From Chara braunii (lineage: Eukaryota > Streptophyta > Charophyceae > Charales > Characeae), in NCBI GenBank assembly GCA_003427395.1, contig BFEA01000531.1, forward strand, positions 124,480-164,131: DNA of 39,652 nt. The letters run 5' to 3'. Shown here one piece after another: positions 1 through 8,461 of the stretch. How positions within the stretch are numbered: position 1 is the stretch's first letter; each line of letters starts with the position of its first letter. Position numbers and translations under genes: made by a program. The notes beneath the pieces were generated by a model. The model saw only the letters and a program-made list of their open reading frames with translations. It did no database searches and had not been told where the DNA came from.

Positions 1-36
<36 letters not shown>
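1..36. repeat. (TC)n microsatellite
   Basis: Uninterrupted TC dinucleotides open the window. The tract is cut by the window edge, so its real length is unknown. Confidence 0.97.
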
Positions 37-40
<4 letters not shown>

Positions 41-1113
41 TTTGACATTGAGCGTGTATTGCATATCAGGAGTACTGGAAGACTCAAAGATTGAAAAATG
101 TGAAAGAGCATAGTGTATCGTGCAGTAGGAGGAAAAAACGGAGAAGTTGGCCAAGGTTCTGTGATTTCTGTATTGCGTTGTAACCTCCCTCTGATGGCAA
201 GGTCAGGATCTATGAGGACAATGTCGAGTTTCTATCATTACTCCGTACAGGTGTGATGAAACCCTACCTGCCTTCACCTGCCGTAATGAGGACGGACCAA
301 CCAGATCCTCGTATTGCCGGAAGACAGTGGTCACAAACCTACACTCTCATCAGCCACAGGCACAAACATTCACTCAGATGAAAAGAAACCCCACAAATGT
401 ACGACATGAGCCAAAATTCCGATTTTTATCCCCAACAGGAAGTGCAATGTTCAACAATTGGTCAACAAATTTCCAACAACTTTTCAACAACTTTTCAACA
501 ACTTTTCAACAAATGGACCAACAATTGGACACTCTATATTTTGTTTACGACATCCGTGATCAGCGTTGAATTTCTTCACTTCTGGTGGACCACATGACCC
601 CCCCCCCGCCAAACAGTTTATTAACACAGTTCCAACGGTTTAAAAATGAGACCGATATGTGATAATCCTGTTACAAAATTTGACACTCTCCTTCTAGTGG
701 CACTGGTTCAGATGCACGTCGAACCCTATAGTCTATGTATCAAAATGGGCAAAGACAAGGGATTTTTGCCAGCAACCTGGATACGCAAAACCCCTATGGC
801 TCACCCAAAAGAGGCTCATGCTCAAGGTCATCGACTGTCAAGACGACCACTCGTGAGGGCTCTAATAACTCCCCACTACAATGCTGGTTACGACGACTCA
901 CACCCTTGCGTTCAAGCAAGACGAATGACAACGCAGTCGCCGTTCACCTTGCCGAGACGGGGATGCACACTTTCCTCCATCCTTTTCTTGCTTCGCAATT
1001 TCAAACACTCGAAAGTTATTTTCATCCTGCTCTCGCGGTACTTCTTCGCCCTCGGTTCTGGAGCCAGTTTCTGGCTTGGTCAACAGACGGGTCCTTAAGA
1101 AAAAAAGAAAGTA
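37..1113. other. Flanking sequence with no recognised gene
   Basis: This is about 1 kb with no protein, RNA gene or mobile element that I can support. It contains an 11-bp tandem repeat at about 477-513 and a run of ten Cs just before 610. An open frame of 150 codons at 646-1098 has no recognisable motif and competes with equally long frames on the same and opposite strands, so it is not called. The stretch is either the target into which E1 inserted or decayed repeat. Confidence 0.5.
477..513. repeat. 11-bp tandem repeat (AACTTTTCAAC)
   Basis: About three perfect copies of an 11-bp unit (aacttttcaac) follow one another, flanked by diverged copies (ttcaacaattgg, caacaaatttcc). It is a minor local minisatellite with no evident function. 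Confidence 0.85.

Positions 1114-1153
<40 letters not shown>
1114..1153. repeat. (AAT)n microsatellite
   Basis: About 13 AAT trinucleotides in a row. On the minus strand this falls just after a copy of the A-block, at the place where the other two A-blocks also run into T-rich sequence. The microsatellite may therefore have grown from an AT-rich part of that block. Confidence 0.95.
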
Positions 1154-1156
<3 letters not shown>

Positions 1157-1164
1157 TATTCATA

Positions 1165-1339
1165 AATAAATCAGCAAAATAAAAATAGTAGAATTGAAGA
1201 GGACGAGGACCAGTCGGTGCCCTCTTGGTCTTGCCAGTTGGACCCAGGCGCGGGCCTGTTTGACAAAAACCAAGGGGGATAGTCCCTTAAGACCCTCGCC
1301 CCCTCAGTCTCTGCCTGACACACTTCTCTGCTCCATCGT
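1165..1339 (-). repeat. Third copy of the LTR 'A-block', just past the end of the E1 arm
   Basis: Read on the minus strand, this stretch contains gactatcccccttgg followed by a GC-rich segment and then a T-rich tract. The A-blocks at 15480-15130 (minus) and 25060-25420 (plus) have the same order (ggctatccccctc, GC-rich, T-rich). It directly follows the proposed 3' end of the E1 LTR at 1340, where unrelated host DNA would be expected. It may be the start of another copy of the family that served as the insertion target, or a remnant of tandem LTR recombination. Confidence 0.55.
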
Positions 1340-2253
1340 TGTCGAGCGCATCGGTCCGACACCGCTCGTGGCAGCGCGGGACCCTCTCAGCCGCGTCACG
1401 CAGGAGTTGGACCAACCTCGTCACGAACACACACATGGAGCTTCCTTAGGCCGCTCCGGCCGAGTGCGCCAGCCATACCTCTCGCGAGCCCCTACGACAG
1501 GATAGGGCCTACGCGAGGCACAACTTACCTTCACCTTACGGGAGCTGTCACCTCCCTTCGGTGGGTGTATCCCCGCCGAGCTACCAGTCCACAGTACGAA
1601 AGCTACTCGGTTGTAATCGCAGAGGTGGACCAGCCGAGGGCGTTTCTCGTTCGTTGTAGCATAGGGGGTGCGCGCGGTAGTACGCCCGTCGGACCCGCAC
1701 GCGAACCGACATCCTGGGGGGGCTGAAGTCCCAAGTGCGGCTCGTCGTCGGTCGGCTAGGACGTATCCCCACTCACCACGCATACATCACTTTATGAACA
1801 CAAAAAGGGAACACACACACACATATACGCGAGACGACACAACACAAACAACACGACAATGCTCCTAGCCCCTCAGTAGCCGTCCCGTAACCTTCTGACG
1901 CGGAAATCGGATGGGCGTCGCGTGCGAGGCTTGGTATAAATATCGCGCGGATGCAGGGCTAACTCATATTGACTCGCAATGCAAGCGTATGCAAGCGGTC
2001 GCAATGATGGTGCACTATGTAGTACCCATACTCACGTGACCCTCGTTAATCTCGAGGGTCGCGTTCGACACTCAAGTGTCGGCTGACAAGCGCCTTGAGG
2101 GGTAATCTCTCAACGCCCGACAACCGCTATGTGCGGTTGAAGACCACACCCTCTTCTGCACCCTGTGCAGAGGGGTTGAGTAGACAACTTTAAGCTGTCG
2201 TGGCGGTCAAACATCAAGGGGTTTGACTTTGACGGCCGCCACGGACTATAACA
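1340..2253 (-). repeat. Terminal LTR module B of E1
   Basis: Over about 0.9 kb this matches 32481-33396 when reverse-complemented. Shared landmarks are a CTGCACAGGGTGCAGAAG motif, the inverted repeat GACACTTGAGTGTC, a TATA-like string followed by CG-rich sequence, and the end (GCGC.CGACA). In E2 the same end is followed by a primer binding site. Here it is not, as expected for a 3' LTR. A conservative reading makes this alone the LTR (914 bp, TGTTATAGTCC to CGACA). The longer arm homology argues for a larger LTR. Confidence 0.7.
1914..1946 (-). promoter_or_regulatory. TATA-like element in module B (E1)
   Basis: On the minus strand the string ATTTATACCAAG is followed by CG-rich sequence (CTCGCACGCGACG). 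The same arrangement recurs at 9017-9046 (minus), 32258-32287 (plus) and 32793-32820 (plus). Conservation in four copies, upstream of the LTR end, fits an RNA polymerase II core promoter in U3. The assignment rests on position and sequence only. Confidence 0.4.
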
Positions 2254-2976
2254 TCCAACCATGAAAGCGCAAAAATGAAACTCATTCCAACTCTCATTAG
2301 CTGGTGGCCTTTTAGAATAGAAGGGGGTAGACAAGCCCAAACGACGGGCGCGCGGAGGAGGCCTGGTATCCTACCCATAGAGTATCCAGCGTCCGGGATA
2401 ATAAGGCCCGTACGCGGACTCCCATAGGCCGAACGGGACTAGTCCTTCGACCACGTGCCGCTTCACGTTACCAAAGTCCAAAGTCTATTGGCCGTGTCGC
2501 GCTCATGGTCTCGCCGCCTGACCCATAACTCTTTTGGTGTGGGATGAGACGAGCGCTGCGCGCTGTCGGACAGCGGCGCGCCGCGTCAACGTATAGTTGA
2601 CTCATCGCGGCCAGCCTCCACGCCATAAGACTGCATATGGTCACGATCAGCAGAATGTTGACACGTTGGTTTGGCCCTTGGGTCGAGTCAGCGGACAAGA
2701 CGGCGCGATGGTCCAGCCCCATGGAGATCGAATCATGGCTTTTGGGCTGAACGACCACGTCTGCGAGGGCCAGATTAGTAGGGCCCGGTCCAAACGGTAC
2801 TAAAAACGGACCAAGGGTTAGTGAGAAAAATAGAATTGACCACTTGGGACCGGACTCACCGTGTCTGGGAGAGTACGGCCCGAAATGGTCAAGGGGGAAT
2901 ACGGGATTGGGCCCCTTATTAGCGATAAGAGGCGTGTTTTGTTTTCGAGGGCAAGGCCGACCCTTAGTATTCCAAA
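2254..2976. other. E1-specific block, unassigned entry segment
   Basis: Most of this has no counterpart in the E2 arm, where only about 180 bases separate modules A and B. A 172-codon open frame on the minus strand (2468-2986) shows no recognisable domain and lies in GC-rich sequence with short inverted repeats, for example GGTCC at about 2788 against GGACC at about 2809. I treat it as noncoding. Confidence 0.4.
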
Positions 2977-3470
2977 GTCGGGCCACTTTTAGCCCGACAC
3001 TAATTTTAGTGTCAGTTTGTGTTATTTTTAGCGTAGGGCATGCTATTTTTAGCGCAGGCCTAAGTTATTTTTAGCGCAGTCCTGAGTTATTTTTAGCACA
3101 AGCTAAATATAGCACAGACCCGCGCTATTTTTATCCCAAGCCCTGTGCTAATTTTAGCGCTGTCCCGCGCTAATTTTAGCATAGGTCCGCGCTATATTTA
3201 GCGCACGCCCGTGCTATTTATAACTCGGGACTGACTGTTCGTGTCCCAAAGTAGGGACTGTCCCAGTCCCGTGCTAATTTTAGCGCAGTCCCGCGCTAAT
3301 TTTAGCACAGACCCGCGCTATATTTAGCGCAGGCCCGTGCTATTTTTAACATGGGACTGACTGTTCGTGTCCCAAAGTCGGGAATGTCCCAGTCCCGCGC
3401 TAATTTTAACGCAGGCCTGTGCTAATTTTAGCACAGGCCTGTACTAATTTTAGCCCAAGGACTGATGTAC
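2977..3470. repeat. Array T1: palindromic GCTAATTTTAGC-type units
   Basis: About 15 short units each centre on TAATTTTA or TATTTTTA and are flanked by arms that pair with each other while differing between units. Examples are GTCGGGC...GCCCGAC at the start, GACACTA...TAGTGTC, GTGCTAA...TTAGCAC and CGCGCTA...TAGC. A larger unit of about 127 bp, containing gactgactgttcgtgtcccaaagt and a GGGACTG/CAGTCCC hairpin, is duplicated within it. No coding frame is kept. Confidence 0.85.
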
Positions 3471-3855
3471 CTTGCCCGATCACCCGGCCTCTTCACTTTA
3501 AAAGAGAGGCCGAGCCACTTGAGAAGAGAGAGAAGCCCTCATTTGCGGGAATGCGGAAGCGCTGGCGGAACAGCAAGCGGGAGCTGCAGCATTGGAACAA
3601 GTAAGGGAAGGAGAAAGACAAGGCAAGCAAGGGAGAGGTAAAGGAGTGGGGCAGCTTGTGGAAGGGGTAGCCCTGGTTCTCACTAGGGTCATAGCCCTCT
3701 CCCTTGCCTCCCCTCCTATCTCTCTCTCCCTTTGCTCTCTTCTCTCCCTCTCTTCTTCCTCCCTCTCCTTTCCCACTTCCGTCATCCCCCCCTTTAGTCA
3801 GACCGGTCGCTTATGAATAAGCCCCGGTTTTATTTTATTTTATTTTTATCTCCGG
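3471..3855. repeat. Purine-rich / pyrimidine-rich inverted segment
   Basis: Strand asymmetry switches here: about 3500-3660 is purine-rich and about 3690-3795 is pyrimidine-rich. A perfect 12-bp inverted repeat joins the halves (gcaagggagagg at 3626-3637 and its complement at 3696-3707), so the segment could fold into a long imperfect hairpin. Open frames in it are low-complexity (Glu/Arg- or Ser/Leu-rich) and are not called. Confidence 0.6.
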
Positions 3856-4078
3856 CGTGCATCATTACTGCACAAGGGTTACTGTGTTCTTGTGCACCGT
3901 GCCAGAGAGCACAAGGGTTACTGTGTGCCAGTGCGCCGCGCCAGAGAGCACAAGGGTTACCGTANCACAAGGGTTACTGTGTGCCAGTGCGCCGCGCCAG
4001 AGAGCACAAGGGTTACCGTATGCCTGTGCCCCGCGGCCGAGAGCACAAGGGTTACTGTGTGCCTGTGCCCTGCACCAA
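3856..4078. repeat. Array T2: GCACAAGGGTTACTGTGTGC units
   Basis: Five to six units of about 50 bp, each carrying gcacaagggttac and a variable cgc-rich spacer (gtgccagtgcgccgcgccagaga). GCACA and TGTGC flank agggttac, so each unit can form a small hairpin. One ambiguous base at 3965 sits where a unit appears to be collapsed, so the copy number is uncertain. Confidence 0.8.
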
Positions 4079-4390
4079 TGAGTATCTGAGCGCACCGCGC
4101 TAATGAGTATCTGTACATCTGAGCGCCCAGCGCCAATGAGTATCTGAGCGCACCGCGCCAATGAGTATCTGTACATCTGAGCGCCCTGCGCCAATGAGTA
4201 TCTGAGCGCACCACGCTAATGAGTATCTGTATATCTGAGCGCATCGCGCCAATGAGTATCTGAGCGCATCGCGCTAATGAGTATCTGTATTTCTGAGCGC
4301 ATCAAGCCAATGAGTATCAAGGTCACCGGACGTCTGAACACATCGCGCCAAAGAGCATCAAGGACGCTGTATGTTTGAGCGAACTGAGCA
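4075..4390. repeat. Array T3: AATGAGTATCTGAGCGCAC units
   Basis: About nine units built on caatgagtatctgagcgc, alternating with a longer version containing tctgtacatctgagcgc, which gives a two-unit higher-order period of about 55-60 bp. Units decay toward the right (aagagcatcaaggacgctg). No protein or RNA gene is recognised. Confidence 0.8.
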
Positions 4391-4394
4391 AGTC

Positions 4395-4830
4395 AATTTA
4401 CCGTGCCGTAGGCACTTGAATTGAGCAAGTCGATTTATTGTGCCAGTAGGCACTCAGATTGAGTATCATTGCGATTTATCGTGCGAGTAGGCACTCAGAT
4501 TGAGTATCATTGCGATTTATTGTGCCAGTAGGCACTCAGATTGAGTATCATTGCGATTTATTGTGCCAGCAGACACTAAGATTGAGTATCATTGTGATTT
4601 ATTGTGCCAGCAGGCACTCAGATTAAGTATCGTTGCGATTTATTGTGCCAGTAGGCACTCACATTGAGTATCATTGCGATTTATTGTGCCAGCAGGCACT
4701 CAGATTGAGTATCATTGTCGAGTTATTGTGCCAGCAGGCACCCAGATTGAGAATTATTGCCAGCAGGTTCTTAGATTGAGTATCTTCGCCAATTTACTGT
4801 GCCAACAGGCACCCAGATTGAGTACACTGA
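4395..4830. repeat. Array T4: GTGCC-loop-GGCAC hairpin units
   Basis: Nine to ten units of about 41 bp: a gtgccagtaggcac hairpin (stem GTGCC/GGCAC, loop AGTA, AGCA or AACA) followed by tcagattgagtatcattgcg and a T-rich tail. A second small inverted repeat, ACTCA...TGAGT, follows the first. Stem bases are kept while loop bases vary, which favours the structure over chance. Confidence 0.85.
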
Positions 4831-5332
4831 TTTTGGTTTGCCAAGGGACACTCAGATCGAGTACACTGATTTTGCGACCGTGCGCACTCAAACTTGAGCG
4901 TGATACTGCGCCCTTATTTTGAGAAAGCCAATGATGCATATGCGACTGTGCGCACTCAGATTTGAGTGCGACACTGCGCTTATTATTTGAGGAACCCGTT
5001 TTAATGACCTTGAGTATATGCGACTGTGCGCACTCAGATTTGAATGCGACACTGCGCTCTTTATCTGAGAAACCCGCTTTGATGATTTTGAGTATGTGCG
5101 ACAATGCGCACTTTATCTATAAATTTGGTATGACGATTTTGGACAGTGTGCACCCAATTTGAAAACTCAGCATTGATCATTCCGAGCAAGTGTAACTCTG
5201 TGCACTCGAATTTGAGTATGACACTGCATGATCGATATGCAAAATTCGACTTTGATGATTTTGATTTTGTGCGACAGTGCGCACTCAATATGTGGAATTT
5301 TGCTCAATCTGCGTATACTGTTTCTGATGATT
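4830..5332. repeat. Array T5: GTGCGCACTC...GAGTGCGACAC units
   Basis: Five to seven diverged units of about 80 bp. The best, 4948-4974, has gtgcgcactc pairing with gagtgcgacac across a short loop. It is followed by an aac-ccg-tttgatgattttgag spacer. Units to the right are increasingly diverged but keep the gtgcgcact and ttgagt halves. Confidence 0.75.
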
Positions 5333-5740
5333 TTGAATGCGCGCCCAGCCTCAGTTTGGCTGTTTGAGTGCGCGCCCAGCCTCAGTTTGGCTGTTTGAGT
5401 GCGCGCCCAGCCTCAATTTGGCTGTTTGAGTGCGCGCCCAGCCTCAATTTGGTTGTTTGAGTGCGCGCCCAGCCTCAGTTTGGCTGTTTGAGTGCGCGCC
5501 CAGCCTCAATTTGGCTGTTTGAGTGCGTGCCCAGCCTCAATTTGGTTGTTTGAGTGCGCGCCCAGCCTCAGTTTGGCTGTTTGAGTGCGCGCCCAGCCCT
5601 AGTTTGGCTGTTTGAGTGCGCGCCCAGCCTCAGTTTGGCTGTTTGAGTGTGCGCCCAACCTCAGTTTTGCTGTTAGAGTGCGCGCCCAGCCTTAGTTCGG
5701 TTGTCTGAGTGCGCGCCCAGCCTTAGTTTGGCTGTTAGAG
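5332..5740. repeat. Array T6: 31-bp units with CAGCC/GGCTG hairpin
   Basis: About 12 head-to-tail copies of a 31-bp unit, tgagtgcgcgcccagcctca plus gtttggctgtt. CAGCC and GGCTG frame a TCAGTTT or TCAATTT loop. Variants include a one-sided GGTTG. The period was measured from successive GAGTG positions (5366 and 5397). It is one of the cleanest satellites in the window. Confidence 0.92.
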
Positions 5741-6110
5741 TGCACGCCCATGCGCCCCCAAGCTTGGCATTGCTGTTAGAGTGCGCGCCCATGCGCGCCC
5801 AAGCTTGGCATTGCTGTTAGAGTGCGCGCCCATGCGCGCCCAAGCTTGACATTGCTGTTAGAGTGAGTGCCGATGCGCGCCCAAGCTTGGCATTGCTGTT
5901 AGAGTGCGCGCCCAAGCTTGGCATTGCTGTTAGAGTGGGAGCCCATGCGCGCCCAAGCTTGGCATTGCTGTTAGAGTGCGCGCCCATGCGCGCCCAAGCT
6001 TGACATTGTTGTTAGAGTGCTCGCCCATGCGCGCCCAAGCTTGGCATTGTTGTCAGAGTGCGCGCCCATGCGCGCCCAAGCTAGGCATTGATTGTTAGAG
6101 TATGCGCCCG
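5740..6110. repeat. Array T7: 41-bp units centred on CCAAGCTTGG
   Basis: About eight units of about 41 bp: gttagagtgcgcgcccatgc, then gcgcccaagcttggcattgct. The core CCAAGCTTGG is a perfect 10-bp palindrome containing a HindIII-type hexamer. The gagtgcgcgccca part is shared with T6, so T7 looks like T6 with a new palindrome in place of the CAGCC/GGCTG hairpin. Confidence 0.9.
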
Positions 6111-6460
6111 TGCGTGCCCTAGCTCGGTATCGCTATATAAGCGTGCACCCGTGTGTGCCAGAGCTCGGTATCACTATATGAGCGTGCGCCCGTGTGCGCC
6201 CAAGCCCGGTATTGTTAGATGAGCGTGTGCCCGTGTGCGCCCGAGCTCGGTATTGCTATATGTGTGCGCGCCCATATGCGCCCAAACCAGATATTGTCAT
6301 TTGAGTATGCGCTCACGTGCGCCCATGATCTGTATTGCTATTTGAGTGCGTGCCTATGCGCGCCCATGGGCGCCCGAGTTAGATATAGTCATTTGAGTGC
6401 GCGCCCATGAGCGCCCACGCTTGGTATTGCTCCATGAGTGCGCCCGGGCTCAAGTAGGCT
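6110..6460. repeat. Array T8: about 42-bp units centred on CCGAGCTCGG
   Basis: Seven to eight units continue the T7 pattern (gagcgtgcgcccgtgtgcgccc, palindrome, tattgctatat), but the palindrome reads CCGAGCTCGG or CTAGCTCGG instead of CCAAGCTTGG. Units become irregular after about 6300. T6, T7 and T8 together look like one satellite whose inverted-repeat core changed twice. Confidence 0.82.
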
Positions 6461-6844
6461 ATATGAGTGTGTGCTTTGATGATTCTAGATCGCATGTCCC
6501 ACTGATATGATGGTCGGGGACATGCACCCAGCGAGTGTGATTAGTCTTGAAGACATGATTGGATATCTCTGATGATATGACTAGTCCCAACTCCCTCTGA
6601 TACGATTTCTTGCTGATCAGTCTCTGCATTGACGATATTCATATCAGACCCTGTGCAGGCGGTATTTTCCCTGCGCATATGATATTAGTGCAGTCCGGTT
6701 TGCGCGCGCAGTATTTTGCAACTGGCCTCTGCATAGATAATATTTTGATGATTAGTTTCTCTAAGTGACAATTCTTGCAGTTCAGTCCTCATGCTCTAGT
6801 CCACTTGCTGCCGAGACGTTCGTATGATGTTGCTATGATAAGCC
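6460..6844. other. Decayed repeat between T8 and T9
   Basis: There is no clear tandem period. Fragments such as gatgatatgac, gacgatattcatatc and ataatattttgatgatta recur loosely, so this may be an old array that has drifted. No gene is seen. Confidence 0.4.
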
Positions 6845-7215
6845 GCAGTCGGGCCCATTCAGGCGGGTCCCTATATCGAGTTGTTGCTGTTCAGCCGGGC
6901 CTAGGCGGGCCCCTATATCTGAGTTGTTGCTGTTCAGCCGGGCCCATTCAGGCGGGCCCCTATATCTGAGTTGCTGCTGATCAGCCGGGCCCATTCAGGC
7001 GGGTCCATATATCGAGTTGTTGCTGATCAGTCGGGCCCATTCAGGCGGGTCTCTATATCGAGTTGTTGCTGTTCAGGCGGGCCCATTCAGGCGGGCCCCT
7101 ATATCGAGTTGTTGATGTTCAGGCAGGCCCATTTAGGCAGGCCCTTGTATCGAGTTGATTGCTGATTCAGCCAGGCCCATTCAGGCGGGCCTCTATATCG
7201 AGTTGGTTGTTACCA
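6845..7215. repeat. Array T9: about 46-bp units, GGGCCCATTCAGGCGGGCCC
   Basis: Eight units of about 46 bp (starts near 6851, 6940, 6987, 7033, 7079) contain gggcccattcaggcgggccc, then tatatcgagttgttgctgttcag. The two GGGCCC hexamers pair with themselves or with each other. Several units have a change in one arm only. Frames crossing the array give Gly/Pro-rich repeats and are not called. Confidence 0.88.
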
Positions 7216-7494
7216 GTTTGGTTGGAGGGTCTACTGAGGTGCTATCCTCTCTGACCCCATCGAGTTGGGTTATTTCCCCGGGCTATTGATATCCCCCTCA
7301 TCTCCAGGATATCATTTCTCGGCACAACAACTTACCAGGAGCATTCTATACTATTTTGCAGATTGGTCAAGCTGGCTTCTCAACGTGAGACAACCCCTAC
7401 ATGAGGTAAGCTGGTTAAGAAGTTCTGCTATCGACACATTGGGCATCAAAGTTTCGTCATCACGGCCAATGAGTCTCCCACATCGAGATATACA
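7216..7494. other. Non-repetitive lead-in to two open frames
   Basis: Tandem structure stops at about 7215 and base composition becomes more even. A 78-codon plus-strand frame (7265-7501) overlaps the start of the next frame and has no recognised motif. It could be an upstream exon, but no splice pattern can be proven. Confidence 0.3.
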
Positions 7495-7872
7495 TTGGTG
7501 ATCACTTATCATGTGAGAAAAGCCGGACAGGGAATAAAGGGAACCACCTACGACCGGATTGNTGACTATATNTTCCGCNGGGAGAGTTATTGGAGAGAGC
7601 ACTGGTTACACGTGGTGTTTCCCCANATCCCCTTTGCACCAGGNGNTGCTCTCTATNACTTTGATCGCTGTAATNNTAAACCGCTGAGCAGANGTGGCAG
7701 CAGGGAAAAGAGGCGTNAAGACAGGAGGATCANGAGCGAGGTGGCCAGATCCGGGATACCTATTACCACCTGTCTACAGAGGTCAGAGACGGACGAGTCA
7801 GACCAAGGGCCTTGCTGTGTGAGCGACGTTGATTTCGGGGACTATTTTGATTGGGATACTCATATGGACTGA
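7495..7872 (+). CDS. Unidentified open frame, 125 codons, many ambiguous bases
   Basis: The predicted protein is mixed and fairly normal in composition. It has an aromatic-rich middle (YWREHWLHVVF), a basic stretch near residues 66-82, and an acidic aromatic end (VDFGDYFDWDTHMD). I do not recognise a family. At least 13 Ns fall in it, so the frame may be interrupted in reality. It is on the strand opposite to E1 and lies inside the extra block of the E1 arm. It could be a captured gene fragment, an element-specific protein, or chance. Confidence 0.3.
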   Translation: MVITYHVRKAGQGIKGTTYDRIXDYXFRXESYWREHWLHVVFPXIPFAPXXALYXFDRCNXKPLSRXGSREKRRXDRRIXSEVARSGIPITTCLQRSETDESDQGPCCVSDVDFGDYFDWDTHMD

Positions 7873-8098
7873 GCACGCTTGATTTGGAGCAGATCCAAAG
7901 CATTTTATGACATTGGTCGCCGGAGTGAGACGCATGCGGAAGGCAGCCCTACGACGGGTTGTGTATCTCTTGGGACGATATTTGCTTGAGGGTGATTAAT
8001 TCGGACATTACATGTGAGGAGGACCCAGGTCAGAGGAGGTAGTCGGGCCTTCAAGGGGGAAGGGACCAGTCCCATATCTTGGGGATGACTATAGCCAT

Positions 8099-8461
8099 TT
8101 GGTGGGAGCAAATTTCGTCATACAGGCTTTTCGGATGCCTCTCTATGGAGACCGTTTTCTGGAGGTTTCATATGACTACATCTACGGCAAGGGGCGGATC
8201 GAGATCTTGATCAGTGTCACTGGCAGCATTTCCCTCGCTGAGGAGCTGTACCTTCGGAGCGTTGCGGACGAGGAGATGGCCAGATGTATGGCATACATCA
8301 GCAAGATTGATTCTACGGCATCTTTCGACATCAGCTATATGGTCCCAGAGTCTATCGCCACTCAGGTTCTCAACGATGAGGAGGACCAGTGTGTACCATA
8401 TATGGAGTCCCAGGCAGTCGAGCTCACTCATGGGGGGACACCGCTCGTTGTCATTGACTGA
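8099..8461 (+). CDS. Unidentified open frame, 120 codons, protein-like composition
   Basis: This is the most gene-like frame outside the retroelement proteins: 120 codons with balanced composition, a run of alternating hydrophobic and charged residues (residues 20-45), and an acidic C-terminal half ending in GGTPLVVID. I recognise no domain or signal peptide. It is in a different frame from 7495-7872, so if both are one gene an intron or frameshift must lie in 7873-8098. A database search of both peptides would decide. Function unknown. Confidence 0.35.
   Translation: MVGANFVIQAFRMPLYGDRFLEVSYDYIYGKGRIEILISVTGSISLAEELYLRSVADEEMARCMAYISKIDSTASFDISYMVPESIATQVLNDEEDQCVPYMESQAVELTHGGTPLVVID

Noticed and set aside
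646-1098. 150-codon open frame
   Set aside because: No recognisable domain and overlapping frames of similar size. Composition looks random.
1340-2253. Simple solo LTR of 914 bp
   Set aside because: Kept as an alternative only, since homology to the other arm continues upstream for many kilobases.
2468-2986. 172-codon open frame on the minus strand
   Set aside because: No motif, GC-rich sequence with inverted repeats, competing frames on the other strand.
3813-4103. Cys-rich repeat protein frames over T2
   Set aside because: They are translations of a noncoding tandem array in several frames, with an ambiguous base inside.
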